Assembly: GCA_022457155.1 (NCBI GenBank)
Contig: JAJGOT010000472.1
Location: forward strand, 306,501 to 370,500
From: Cladopsammia gracilis
Lineage: Eukaryota > Cnidaria > Anthozoa > Scleractinia > Dendrophylliidae
Direction of reading: 5' to 3'
DNA: 64,000 nucleotides
The notes below the pieces were generated by a model. It saw only the letters and a list, made by a program, of their open reading frames with translations, had not been told where the DNA came from and did not search any database. Positions 1-9,894 of this stretch are shown here, one piece after another (within the stretch, counting starts at the first letter, position 1; every line of letters begins with the position of its first letter). The translations under genes and the position numbers were made by a program.

Positions 1-1876
1 TGTTTGTTAGCTCATGCAATCCATTTTAAAATTGCTCAGTTTTGACCATCCCATACCCCAGTTTTGACTTCAAGGGGGATCCCCAGGCTTTTTAGCCATA
101 GAAAGTGAGATTTGGGGATCCTGGATGTAAATACTACTGACATTAATTTTATCATTTATGTGCTGTATGTCTTTCATAAAAATTTAAAATGCTTTTGTGA
201 ATTCTCTGTACATTATTTTCTTCAATTTGTCCTGGCTTATAAACATTGTTTGCACAATAATGTCATCATACGGTTCTAACACAATGGCACTGACTTGGGG
301 TGCATACCATGAGTCAAAACAACATTGTTTGCACAATAATGTCATCATACGGTTCTAACACAATGGCACTGACTTGGAGTGCATGCCATGTGTCAAAACA
401 ACATTGTTTGCACAATAATGTCATTATATGGTTCTAACACACTGGCATTGACTTGGAGTGCATGCCATTTGTCAAAACAACATTGTTTGCACAATAATGT
501 CATCATAGGGTTCTAACACACTGGCACTGACTTGGAGTGCATACCATTTGTCAAAACAACATTGTTTGCACAATAATGTCATCATATGGTTCTAACACAT
601 TGGCACTGACTTGGAGTGCATACCATTTGTCAAAACAACATTGTTTGCACAATAATGTCATCATAGGGTTCTAACGCAATGGAACTGACTTTGAGTGCAT
701 ACCATTTGTCAAAACATTGTTTGCACAATAATGTCATCATATGGTTCTAACACACTGGCACTGACTTGGGGTGCATGAAGCCCGGTGAATACACCTTTTT
801 ATTTTTTTCCAAGAGGGCACGGTAACGAATCCTGCAATCTGATTGGTTCTTAGCATGGTCCAGATTTTCCCATCTCTGCCCATGGTCACAGTAACGCTTT
901 CGTGAGTATTATAAAGTGATTTGAGAGACAGTGGAAAAAAATAAATAAGTTATTTACTGGCTTAGGGTTAGTCCATATAGTGAAAAACTGTAACCAAGGT
1001 CTTGGTCAAGGGGGTGGGTGGAGTAAAATGCCTACATTGTAGGAGAGGGGAGGACTGAAGGTGTGCAGAATATTTTATTTAAAGTGTTTCATATTCACAA
1101 GTTGGTTCATAGCAGCCTTTGAGTGAAGACCTGTTCCTACCAGTTTATCAATGTGACACAAGCTATCTACAAATTAACTGGACAGCCAGTTTGAAAAAAT
1201 AATGGCATACTACTGTATTTACGAATTGTGCGGCCCAGCAGGCCAATTAAAATAAAAAATGGCTTGCAAGTGCCTTAGACCAGAATTGCAGAAAAAAATT
1301 GATTTAAACTCCCACTTCCCCATTGTCAGACTAACATTCTGGCTATGAATTGTGCATATTCCGTGGGATTCCAGCCTGCATTTATGACAAGTGTAAATTT
1401 AAAACTTCAGGAGATGGCAAGAGAAGCATTTTTTTCTGATTAGCCCGAGACCAAGACTATGAACTGGCTTTATGAAAAATTTAGACTCAGAGACAAAAAG
1501 AACTGTTTCAAAAATGGGACTACAAGAACCATGAAATTGAAGTAAAATTTATTTGCCACCCCTTTCATAGGGTGTTCTCCCTGGGATGGGATGGCTGCTG
1601 ATCTTTGCATAAAAGATGTCATTCAGAATCTCTTCTTGTGGGTAGGGCTCAACTTTTTCACCTGTTAGAGATGCCAGTTCCATATTTTTTAAGAGACTGG
1701 AAAATATTTTGACCCTTATTTTGTTTTACAAGATAAGTGGGGGGTGGGGGGGGGGCTTCCCTTAGATCCGCTACTGGTCACATTCAGAAACAAACACCCA
1801 AAGTACTGGTATCAAAAAGCTACAGGAATATACTATAAATAGGAAGCTAGTGGCCCACACATACAAGGGAGCATAC
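1..1876. other. Non-coding flank left of CMPK1 exon 4, with a tandem repeat
   Basis: No exon could be recognised here on either strand. The missing last CMPK1 exon (about 40-45 residues in the family) was looked for on the minus strand and not found. The stretch holds the 79-bp array at 242-775, a short G-rich run near 1738-1757 and otherwise AT-rich unique-looking sequence. It is probably the last visible intron of CMPK1. Confidence 0.5.
242..775. repeat. Tandem repeat, 79-bp unit, about 7 copies
   Basis: Each unit begins AACATTGTTTGCACAATAAT and copies start at about 242, 321, 400, 479, 558, 637 and 713. The spacing is exactly 79 bp until the last copy, which is shortened by about 3 bp. 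Copies differ by a few substitutions. It lies on the 3' side of the visible CMPK1 exons. Confidence 0.9.
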
Positions 1877-1953
1877 CTCTTTCTTAGACTTTCAATGTTA
1901 TCATCAGATCTACCACTGGATTTCCCTCTCTCCATTATTCTTCTGATGCACTC
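1877..1953 (-). CDS. CMPK1: CMPK1 exon 4 (lid domain)
   Basis: It encodes [20 protein letters not shown] and ESLRKR, the arginine-rich lid of the kinase. The acceptor is TTAG|GAG and the donor AAGAG|GTATGC, ending in phase 2. The following exon was not found. Confidence 0.9.
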
Positions 1954-4900
1954 CTAACAGCAAATATTTAGATACTTAGAACAGTTTTCAGTTGAGAGTT
2001 GTAAAACCAAAACAAAGCAAGAAAAATGCCGAAAGATGGGAAAAAGGCTCTAGACTTGCCTATCAATGCTCTGCATGCAGTGGGGATTTTGCGTATTTGT
2101 TGTAAAATTGATCAAATTTTTCTTTGGTTTGAAGACTTTCAAACCAGTTTGTTTTTTGTTTTCCTTTGTTTCAGATTAATTATGATAATGAATCTGAGAC
2201 ATAAAAAATAAAAACTAAACTGGTTTGAAAGTTTTCAAACCAAAGAAACATTTGAGCCACAACATATTTAACATTGTATTGATTTTTAATTTTTTTCCTA
2301 ATGCTACACGATGTAGGTTTCTTACATAATATAATTGTAGGTTAAATCAGCCACTGTGAATTTTTCAGGAAATAAGCCTTCTCGCAACAAAATAAATAAG
2401 GATCTGCAAAATCCATAGTGAATGCAAACAATGAGCATGTTTGGAGTCAAACTCACTTAAAAGCAGTTGTGTCATTAAGTGGTGGCTTTCTAGAGATTCA
2501 AATAATTATCTAAAATGCAGGAAAGTACTTACATCTTCTGTGCACTCAAAAAACAGAACACACTTCATGTCCACCTTTTCATCCATTACTTTATTCCAAC
2601 CTTGAAGATTATTATCATTTCTTGGAAACCCATCTATGAGGAATTTTTTCACACTATTTTTGTTCATTGCCTGGCAATTAAGATGAACATGTATATTAAT
2701 GCATATAAACATCAGCTAACATTAAGTTATAAAAAGTTACTGGTAAAAAAAACTTTGTGCTTTGTTCTGCCAGTAATGAACTGAACATGAAGATAACATG
2801 AGGATGATTAAAAAGAGTCCCATCTGATCAAGACAGGTCTTGCAAACTTGCACACCTGTATCTTCTTCCAGAGTCTGAGAACAAGTACCTTTTTCATACA
2901 CATACACTATACATGTATGCTATATACTATATTTACACTAAATACAATAATTATATTTATTCACTATATAGATATAACACCATTTGATGCATCTGTATAT
3001 AAAATGTACCTTTTCAATTAAACTTATTGTGATTTCTACAGGGACAATCTTTCCTTCCTTGATGTAAGACTCAATGAGGTCACCATTCTTTGAGCCACTA
3101 GCTCTCTCCTCTCTCAATAACTCCCCTGCTGAGAGGTGAATGTATCCAAATTCCTAAATCAAATGGAGCAGTAAAACAGTTTGTCAGTTATACATGTACA
3201 CATGTATTAATTTAAAGTTTTAAAGAAGTATAAATGATAATAACACAATGTTTCAACGACTACATTTCGCCATTTTCAAAACAAAAGTAAATTTGCAGTT
3301 TGACGGTTAATATACCGTAAAATTCTGTTTGATTGCATTGCATTGTATTCGATTGAAATTCTGTTCGATTTTGTTCGATATTTGATACCCCAGGGAATTT
3401 CAACTGTGCCCCTGGGGTGGGACCTCTGGCCAACCAGGGGAAAATGTCAGGGAATACAAGGGGATGAATTGGCCTCTCTGCCCCAGTGCAGGAGAAAATT
3501 TGCGCCACTGTTTTGAGTTCGAAGGAAAGGAGTGGGGGAATTCAAAATTTTGTAAAATCATGGATGGCAACCACAGAGATATCAGGGGGATTTACGGCTT
3601 TCCCCAACCCATAAATACTGGTAATAAAGTGGTGAAACGGGGAATTTAGCAATTTAAAAACATGTTTTTGAGCTGCAGAATTTCTACAGAGGCCTGGAAA
3701 GGAATCTATTGAGAATTGGGAATGAATTAGCACATCACGTCCCAAAATGGAGTCCAACAGTGAAATATTAGTGATAAAACATGCACAGCATAATATATTC
3801 TGGCACTTGTGCATTGCTGGATTTATACTGCCTGGTTATCACATGTAAAAGTACTGTTCCTGTTGGGGAAAAAGATATCACTGATAAATTTAATAACTAC
3901 ATAAATACAATGAATAACTATAATACTATAATAGTTGGCCTTGAGAATATTTGAAAAGCATCATGAGTTATCGATTAATAAATGGCTAGTATGTTAACAC
4001 ATGCTCTCAGAATGGACTTCTGATGCTCTCCATGATACTATACTGAATCTGTCTTTATACGGGTCTTCTTCCATTGTATTGCCTAAAATGAATGCTTCAA
4101 ATTTAATCCCCAAACTATCATTGAAAAGTCCCCTCAATCAAATGAATCCCTCTCCATCACCTCTGTGCTGCTTATATGAGGTGGATATCAGGGTTTCTTT
4201 TGTTGATAAAATCATAATAGATATGAACTGTGTAGCGCCAATCGTATCAAATGAATATGTTTGAAAAAAGTTGTAAAAGCGCTTTTGAAACTAAATGTTC
4301 AGACGTTTCGGGACTTCTGTCGAAGTCCGGAAACGTCTGAACAGTTAGTTTCAAAAGCGTTTTTATAACTTTTTTTAAACATATCCATTTCTTTTGTTGA
4401 GATGTCCTGTTAGATTCCCCCACCCCTGGGGGAAATTCTCAACTTTGCTCCAACCATTATTTTTACAATCCCCCTGGTTGGCCCGGGCTCTTACCCCAAG
4501 GGAAAGCCAATGACATGTGCATTAATTCCAACTAATTATTCAAATGACTTGATTTCTTCAGTCACTATCTCATGGTTAAACATGTAATCAGTTGATATTA
4601 AATTACTTATTCCATCACTTTACCCCTACGTATTTGCCATTAAACACATGTATTACAGGTAATCACACATACCAGTTTATTAAATCAAATGGCGGTTTAC
4701 CACACTGAAGAGTCGCATTAAAAGATAGATATAAGCTATAAAGATGCAAAGTTATATCTACAGCTATATAGTGTATCTCAGTTTATTAAATTTTATTAAA
4801 TATGACATCCTCTTTCAGAAGCCACTGGATATGAAATAATTTTAATTAACAGCTTGTAAAATACAAAAGGTTATATTAAATTTTAGAAACACAGAAATAT

Positions 4901-5283
4901 TAAAATATTGTGTATTCAAGAGACCGGCTTAAAAAAAAATAAAAATAAGCAGCGAGCAACTGATGACAACATTTACAAAGTTTCAAGCTAAGGCTTCTTT
5001 TAACGATATTACAGACGGGGTAATAAAAACAAACTATGTAATCAAAGTGTTAGAGGCAGCAATTAGTTCGACCGCCACGTTTACATGACAATAAATTCTA
5101 AGCTGGCTTATTTGCTTGGAGTAACATAAGATATTTATTTACCTTTACAATCTTCTCACATTGTGTTCCTTTCCCAGCTCCCGGTCCGCCTAGAACGAAG
5201 ATTACAATTGGCTTGGCAACTGAAGACATAGCTCTTTGAGCAGAATAGGTGATCCTTCCCAAAAGACAGGATAAATGGAACAT
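1877..5283 (-). CDS. CMPK1: UMP-CMP kinase, 3' end not in view (four exons seen)
   Basis: This enzyme phosphorylates UMP, CMP and dCMP with ATP, in nucleotide salvage. Exons read on the minus strand are 5283-5143, 3153-3010, 2670-2533 and 1953-1877, with GT-AG introns and phases 0, 0, 0, 2. The joined protein (167 residues plus 2 bases) has, in order, the P-loop GGPGAGKG (residues 32-39), the NMP-binding [10 protein letters not shown], the GFPRN motif, and the lid [11 protein letters not shown]. This is the order and spacing of animal UMP-CMP kinases. The first Met gives a 24-residue extension rich in Ser, Arg and hydrophobic residues before the kinase core, which could be a mitochondrial presequence; a second Met at residue 19 (5229) could start a cytosolic form. 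About 40 C-terminal residues are missing and probably lie left of the window. The gene is divergent to RIC1. Confidence 0.93.
2122..2246. mobile_element. Foldback MITE, family A copy 1
   Basis: This is a 125-bp inverted repeat. The left arm begins TTTGGTTTGAAGACTTTC and the right arm ends with its near complement. The centre reads CAGATTAATTATGATAATG. It shares arms, centre and flanking CCACAACATA with the element at 9988-10152, so the two are copies of one family. It lies in the intron after CMPK1 exon 3. Confidence 0.75.
2533..2670 (-). CDS. CMPK1: CMPK1 exon 3 (46 codons)
   Basis: It encodes [25 protein letters not shown] and VLFFECTED, matching the central core with the GFPRN motif. The acceptor is GCCAG|GCA and the donor GAT|GTAAGT, phase 0. 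Confidence 0.92.
3010..3153 (-). CDS. CMPK1: CMPK1 exon 2 (48 codons)
   Basis: It encodes [16 protein letters not shown] and then [17 protein letters not shown], the NMP-binding region of the family. The acceptor is TTTAG|GAA and the donor AAG|GTACAT, both in phase 0. Confidence 0.92.
4254..4384. repeat. 131-bp near-perfect hairpin
   Basis: The left arm starts ATATGTTTGAAAAAAGTTG and is mirrored by the end of the right arm, with the turn at CTTCTGTCGAAG (about 4316). Both arms carry CAGACGTTTC or its complement, a motif also common in the 3' regions of Penelope-like elements, so it may be a retroelement-derived tail. It lies in CMPK1 intron 1. Confidence 0.7.
5143..5283 (-). CDS. CMPK1: CMPK1 exon 1 (residues 1-47)
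   Basis: It encodes the N-terminal extension and the P-loop [16 protein letters not shown]. The donor is AAG|GTAAAT at 5143/5142, phase 0. The start at 5283 is the most upstream in-frame Met; Met19 at 5229 is an alternative closer to the usual kinase start. Confidence 0.9.
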
Positions 5284-5626
5284 GTAATGACCTCTAAACA
5301 GAATCGTATAAAGTTCACGCTTGCATGGAAGCGAGCGCGGTGATTTCTACTTTCTATCGACGTCCGCTGTCCACATACCTCACGAGAATTTAGCTTACTT
5401 AGTGGGGAGGACGCGGGAAAGTTGTAAAAAAAAAACCTTTATTTTTCTAGAGGGTTAAACTACTTGAAACTATCTACCTTAGTGGTACTATTAGTTTTAG
5501 AAACATTTCGAATTGATTTTAAGGGTTCATGTCGTTTTGCACCGTTACATTTCAACTATGCATGTAGTACTCACCCTTCCCTCCGTAGTTTTTCATTTTT
5601 GACTCGCGAAACCGAGGCTAGAACAA

Positions 5627-5638
5627 CAACATGGCGGC
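5627..5638 (+). promoter_or_regulatory. TISU / YY1-type element CAACATGGCGGC
   Basis: The twelve bases fit the TISU consensus SAASATGGCGGC at every position. In animals this element binds YY1 near the transcription start and lets ribosomes start on very short leaders. Here the ATG is not the RIC1 start but begins a short upstream ORF. Confidence 0.6.
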
Positions 5639-5666
5639 CGGTATTTCTAATTCTCTTTGCAAGTAA
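5631..5666 (+). other. Upstream ORF of 11 codons before RIC1
   Basis: The ATG inside the TISU element opens MAAGISNSLCK and stops at TAA (5664-5666), 30 bp before the RIC1 ATG and in the same frame. A donor-like AA|GTAAAC overlaps its end (after 5662), so it could instead be an alternative first exon. Whether it is transcribed is unknown. Confidence 0.4.
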
Positions 5667-5696
5667 ACTCTTTATATACTGCATCATTTTGTTGGC

Positions 5697-5837
5697 ATGT
5701 ACTTTCCAATCGGTTGGCCGAAGTACTTCAGTTCAAAAGATGTCCACTGCGGTGAATTAAAATCACTGAAATACAACAGAGATCGTTCCCTGTTGGCCGT
5801 GGTTTCGGATCATAGCGTCTGTATATGGAATAACAGG
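5697..5837 (+). CDS. RIC1: RIC1 exon 1 (residues 1-47)
   Basis: It begins ATG TAC TTT and encodes [11 protein letters not shown] and [16 protein letters not shown], the first propeller strand set. The donor is AGG|GTAAAG, phase 0. Confidence 0.93.
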
Positions 5838-7418
5838 GTAAAGTATAGTCGTAAATTTCGTTTTAACGATTGAATTGATAAGGTAAATTAGCCACCGTAA
5901 AGAGAGATTCGAAAGGTAACATTTCAAGGGCTTGCAGTTTGCCAGGGGTAGCACTTCCAGCGAAGGATTGTCACAAGGAATAGCGCTCGATCTCTTTACG
6001 GTGGCCAATTTGAATTTGCCTTATCAAAATAAGCTTAGTTGATAAAACCAAATTTTCGTGTATCATTTTCAGTCTCCACCGACGCAGCCGCCACTACGGT
6101 TTCTAAAATAACCCGTTTAAAGTATAGCAGTGTTATTTTCGTTCAGCATCTATTTATATGGAGTGTAAGAGTTAAATTTCTTGTCGGTTTTGAAACATTT
6201 GTGAAGGCTCTGTTTCATTTTCGCATGAATCCAACAAAGTAAATAGTGATATAAGATCAAATGTTAAGATTGTGATTGTGTTTACATTGGTCAGACATCG
6301 CGCGTGCTAAAATCAAGCGTGAAAGAGCACACAAAGGCTGTAGCAACATTGGATAAAAACTCTTTGTTGGCCAAACACCACATGCTCCACAGCCACCAAA
6401 TAGATTTGACGAGCGTCAAAATTGTTGACAGATCATCGGCATGGCGACAAAGACTAATTCTTGAGGCTTGGCATTCCGTGCGTAACACGAACGCTATAAA
6501 CAAACACATAGCGCTCCCAAACGTTTACAACAACATTAAGAATTTGTAGAAATAATTAAGAATACTCTAGAGACTTTTGTTTTACCTCAAAATATTCTTT
6601 CGAGGTGCGACTTAATAATTGCATATATCGTATACCATCAGGACGCCGTTAGACATTTGCATTTGATCTTTTGCTGAAGAAGGCAACAGTAGTTGCCGAA
6701 ACGTCCAACACAACATTTTTAGCCAGTGTCAACTTTTTAATATCTTTTTATTCTTAACATGCCTGGCTACACACCAAACATTTTTAAATAGTGATATCTT
6801 AGTTTTTATTGCCATTATGACCTTTTTATGCATGATTCAATTCCTACAGTTACCATCCCCCCTCCCGGCAACCCCGGGACAAAGTCGGCCCTTGTGGCCC
6901 GGGGGTGGAAAATTTTATGAGTACTCTTGTCCCGGGGGTAGGGGTGGGGATAATTTAGGTGCACAAGGAATTATGGGGCAAAAATTTCATCAAAGCACAT
7001 GGTGGACGACATGACTCAACAAGCGGACTTCTTTGCTGGGAAATCCTTACAATTTGTTAGTAATTGGTTCGAAGAAAACAATTTGGCAAAATTTAAGCTT
7101 GTACTGTATTTGAAGCAATGAAAGCCAAAGAAACGCGAGCAAGGAAGAAAAACAATGGGAGAGATGCTTCCTGATCTTTGTAACCATACCAGAGTCTAGT
7201 CCAGTCCATGTCTATTTTGTAAACTGCTCAGTGGATTTATATAATAAATATTTCTGTCTTCTTGAGAAACAGTGCAGCTTGCTTTTGAGTTTCTGGGGGT
7301 GGGGAATTACCTCTTTTTCTGTGCCCGGGGGTGGGGAATAGGACGCCAAGTGAAGAAAAAATGGGGCAAATCCCAGGGGGGGGGGGGGGGGAATAGTAAC
7401 TGTAGGAATTGAACCATG

Positions 7419-7479
<61 letters not shown>

Positions 7480-9825
7480 GTAGGGTACGTTATCTTAGGG
7501 TTGACCTCATGTTTCCTTTTTATGGTGTATTTTTTTCCAACATCTGGATAATTAAAGTAGTATGTTATGTTAGTTATGCTATGACTTGTTATAACGGATG
7601 TTTATTAAACTGAAAATGTGAAATATACTGCAGCCATTGCAATGCATTATTGGTGCAGCTGTGAAAATGTAAAGTGGCTGTGTTTTGAGTTTCATTCAAT
7701 TATTATTTTTTATCAATAAATTATCAAATTATTTTTGCCAGTTGAAATGTGCCTTTTAGAAGCCAAACATATAATTTTCCAGTCCAATCTAATGTGATTA
7801 TTATAAAGCCAAACACTCGCCATAGACAAATCTCTGTTTATAGAATGTAATAATGACCACCAGTAAATGCTTTGTTGTAGGAATGAGGCTCAAATTACGG
7901 TTCCATTCCCTTCTAACTGAAAAGTAACGAATAACTGAGGTTTTATTGGGGGAAATAGTGGCGATATCATTGTGATGGGGATCCATGGTACATTGTATTA
8001 GGACATAGGTGGCCCACAGGACACAGGGTGTCCACAGGACACAGGGTGTCCACAGGACACAGGTGGCCCACATGAGCCACAGTGTGCCCACATACCTGGA
8101 GCTTAACCCAGTTTCTGTAGCATGAAGCCGCTAGGAATGTTGCTACTCCTCTCCTGGATACATGTACAGTGTAGGATGCTTGGCCATCGTACAGTTATAT
8201 TCAGCATTATTATTGCCATTACTCATTTATATGTACCTGAGTGGAGAGAGACAATGGGATTAAACTCTCTTGTCTAAGGAAGCAACATGTGGGGAGAAAC
8301 CAGGTCTTGAATCACGGACATTCAGATCTGAATTCCAACTTACTAACCACTAGCACTAGACCACCATGCATCCACATGGGGTTCCAAGTCTTAGGAAAAA
8401 AGTATGTAGAAATGTTTTTATTGGTGAATATACTTTTTGTTCTCACATTCCCAATGTGTTTTTTTAATTTTTTAGCCAAGGGTATTGGTAGTTGCTTATC
8501 GCCGGTCATATGATGCCATCAAAGATGTTGGAAGAAATGTCACCATTGCTTGGAAACCAGACTCAACTGCTTTGGCAGTCACTGTAAGTACTTAATTATA
8601 AAATAATGCATTGTGGAAAAGAGTATTAACCTGCCTGAGTAGCTTTACCCAGTTCAGGATTTCCCAGCTGGATTTCTATTAACATTACGTGATACATTGT
8701 TATTAATAACTTTAGAGATTCAAATTCTGTCAACAAGTCACTAAGCACATTAGCTAAAGCGTTGCAGCATGTCAAGCTGATCAAATGAATGTATTTTAAG
8801 ACCTACTGAGTTATAATTCTGAACAATGAGGTTAATATATTACAAAGTATCCAAGTGTCAATAGGATACCATAAATTTGTGCTCCACATGTGCACTTTTG
8901 CAATGATTTTGGCGTATTGCTTAATAAGAGAGAAAGGAATGATTTTCAACTTGACTCTGTTTAAAGTTCCTGCGCGAGCTAAGTTAGAAATTTTGTTGAC
9001 TTATCTATTAGGTGAGGTGAGGTTTATCGAAAAAATCGCCAGTAAGCAAAAGCAATTATTGTGATTTCAGGCAGACGTGAGCAAGTAATGAAACCATTCT
9101 ATCGGCTTTCGTGGCAATGGTGAAAACCTCAGCATGAAAAGTCAAACTATCTACTCCAATTAATCTCAATCTGTAGTGTGTTGAATGAATAATATTCATG
9201 ATTGTGTCCTTTTCAAAATGATGCGGACAAATACATTTTGTCAGATTTTGATGCACAATATACATATATTATTTGTACTACATGTAACAAAGTGCATCAC
9301 AGTTTATTAGAGTGATCAAATCACTGTTGGATAACTCCATGTAACACCACAAAATAATAATTTGAAATATGCTATTTTGCAGTCTACTATCTGTCCACTC
9401 ATGACATCAGTTCTACCACCACCCTCCCAACCAAAATTAATCCTTACAGTCCTTGGATAAATTAAGTCTGCACCTTCTATTGATTTATGTTTTTGTTGTC
9501 TAGTTAGGTATGGTATCTAGAAATGACTGTTTTTTTAGTCTTCACTCAGGCTTGAGTGACAAACTCAAAAATTCCTTCTTTCTTAGTTCTTAGTCAAAAA
9601 TACTCTTTGTTGAGCTACATACTTCTTCTTTTCTTTTCTTTTCTTTTTAAAATAATACATTTTATATTTCATGCTGTCCTCATAATTCGTATGATTATTC
9701 TATATTGTCAGGAAGCCTATAGTGCATAAGCCCCCGGCTTCTATATAGGCTTCCTTGTCACTACCACATTAAACATTTTGTAGTCTATCGTCTTTTAAGT
9801 TATTATAAATTTCTAGTGTGTTGTA

Positions 9826-9894
<69 letters not shown>

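Larger units (their letters stand above)
5284..5696. promoter_or_regulatory. Shared head-to-head promoter region of CMPK1 and RIC1
   Basis: The 413 bp between the CMPK1 start (5283, minus) and the RIC1 start (5697, plus) contain no coding exon. No TATA box is evident at a sensible place for either gene. The region has scattered CpGs near 5325-5360 and 5600-5640 and one TISU/YY1-type element at 5627-5638. A divergent arrangement at this distance suggests joint transcription control; that is inference. Confidence 0.6.

Noticed and set aside
1573..1690. Minus-strand frame EKVEPYPQEEILNDIFYAKI as the last CMPK1 exon
   Set aside because: It does not resemble the CMPK1 C-terminus, and joining it in phase 2 to exon 4 gives an immediate stop.
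5464..5760. 98-codon plus-strand ORF overlapping the RIC1 start
   Set aside because: It is in another frame than RIC1 exon 1 and has no recognisable features.
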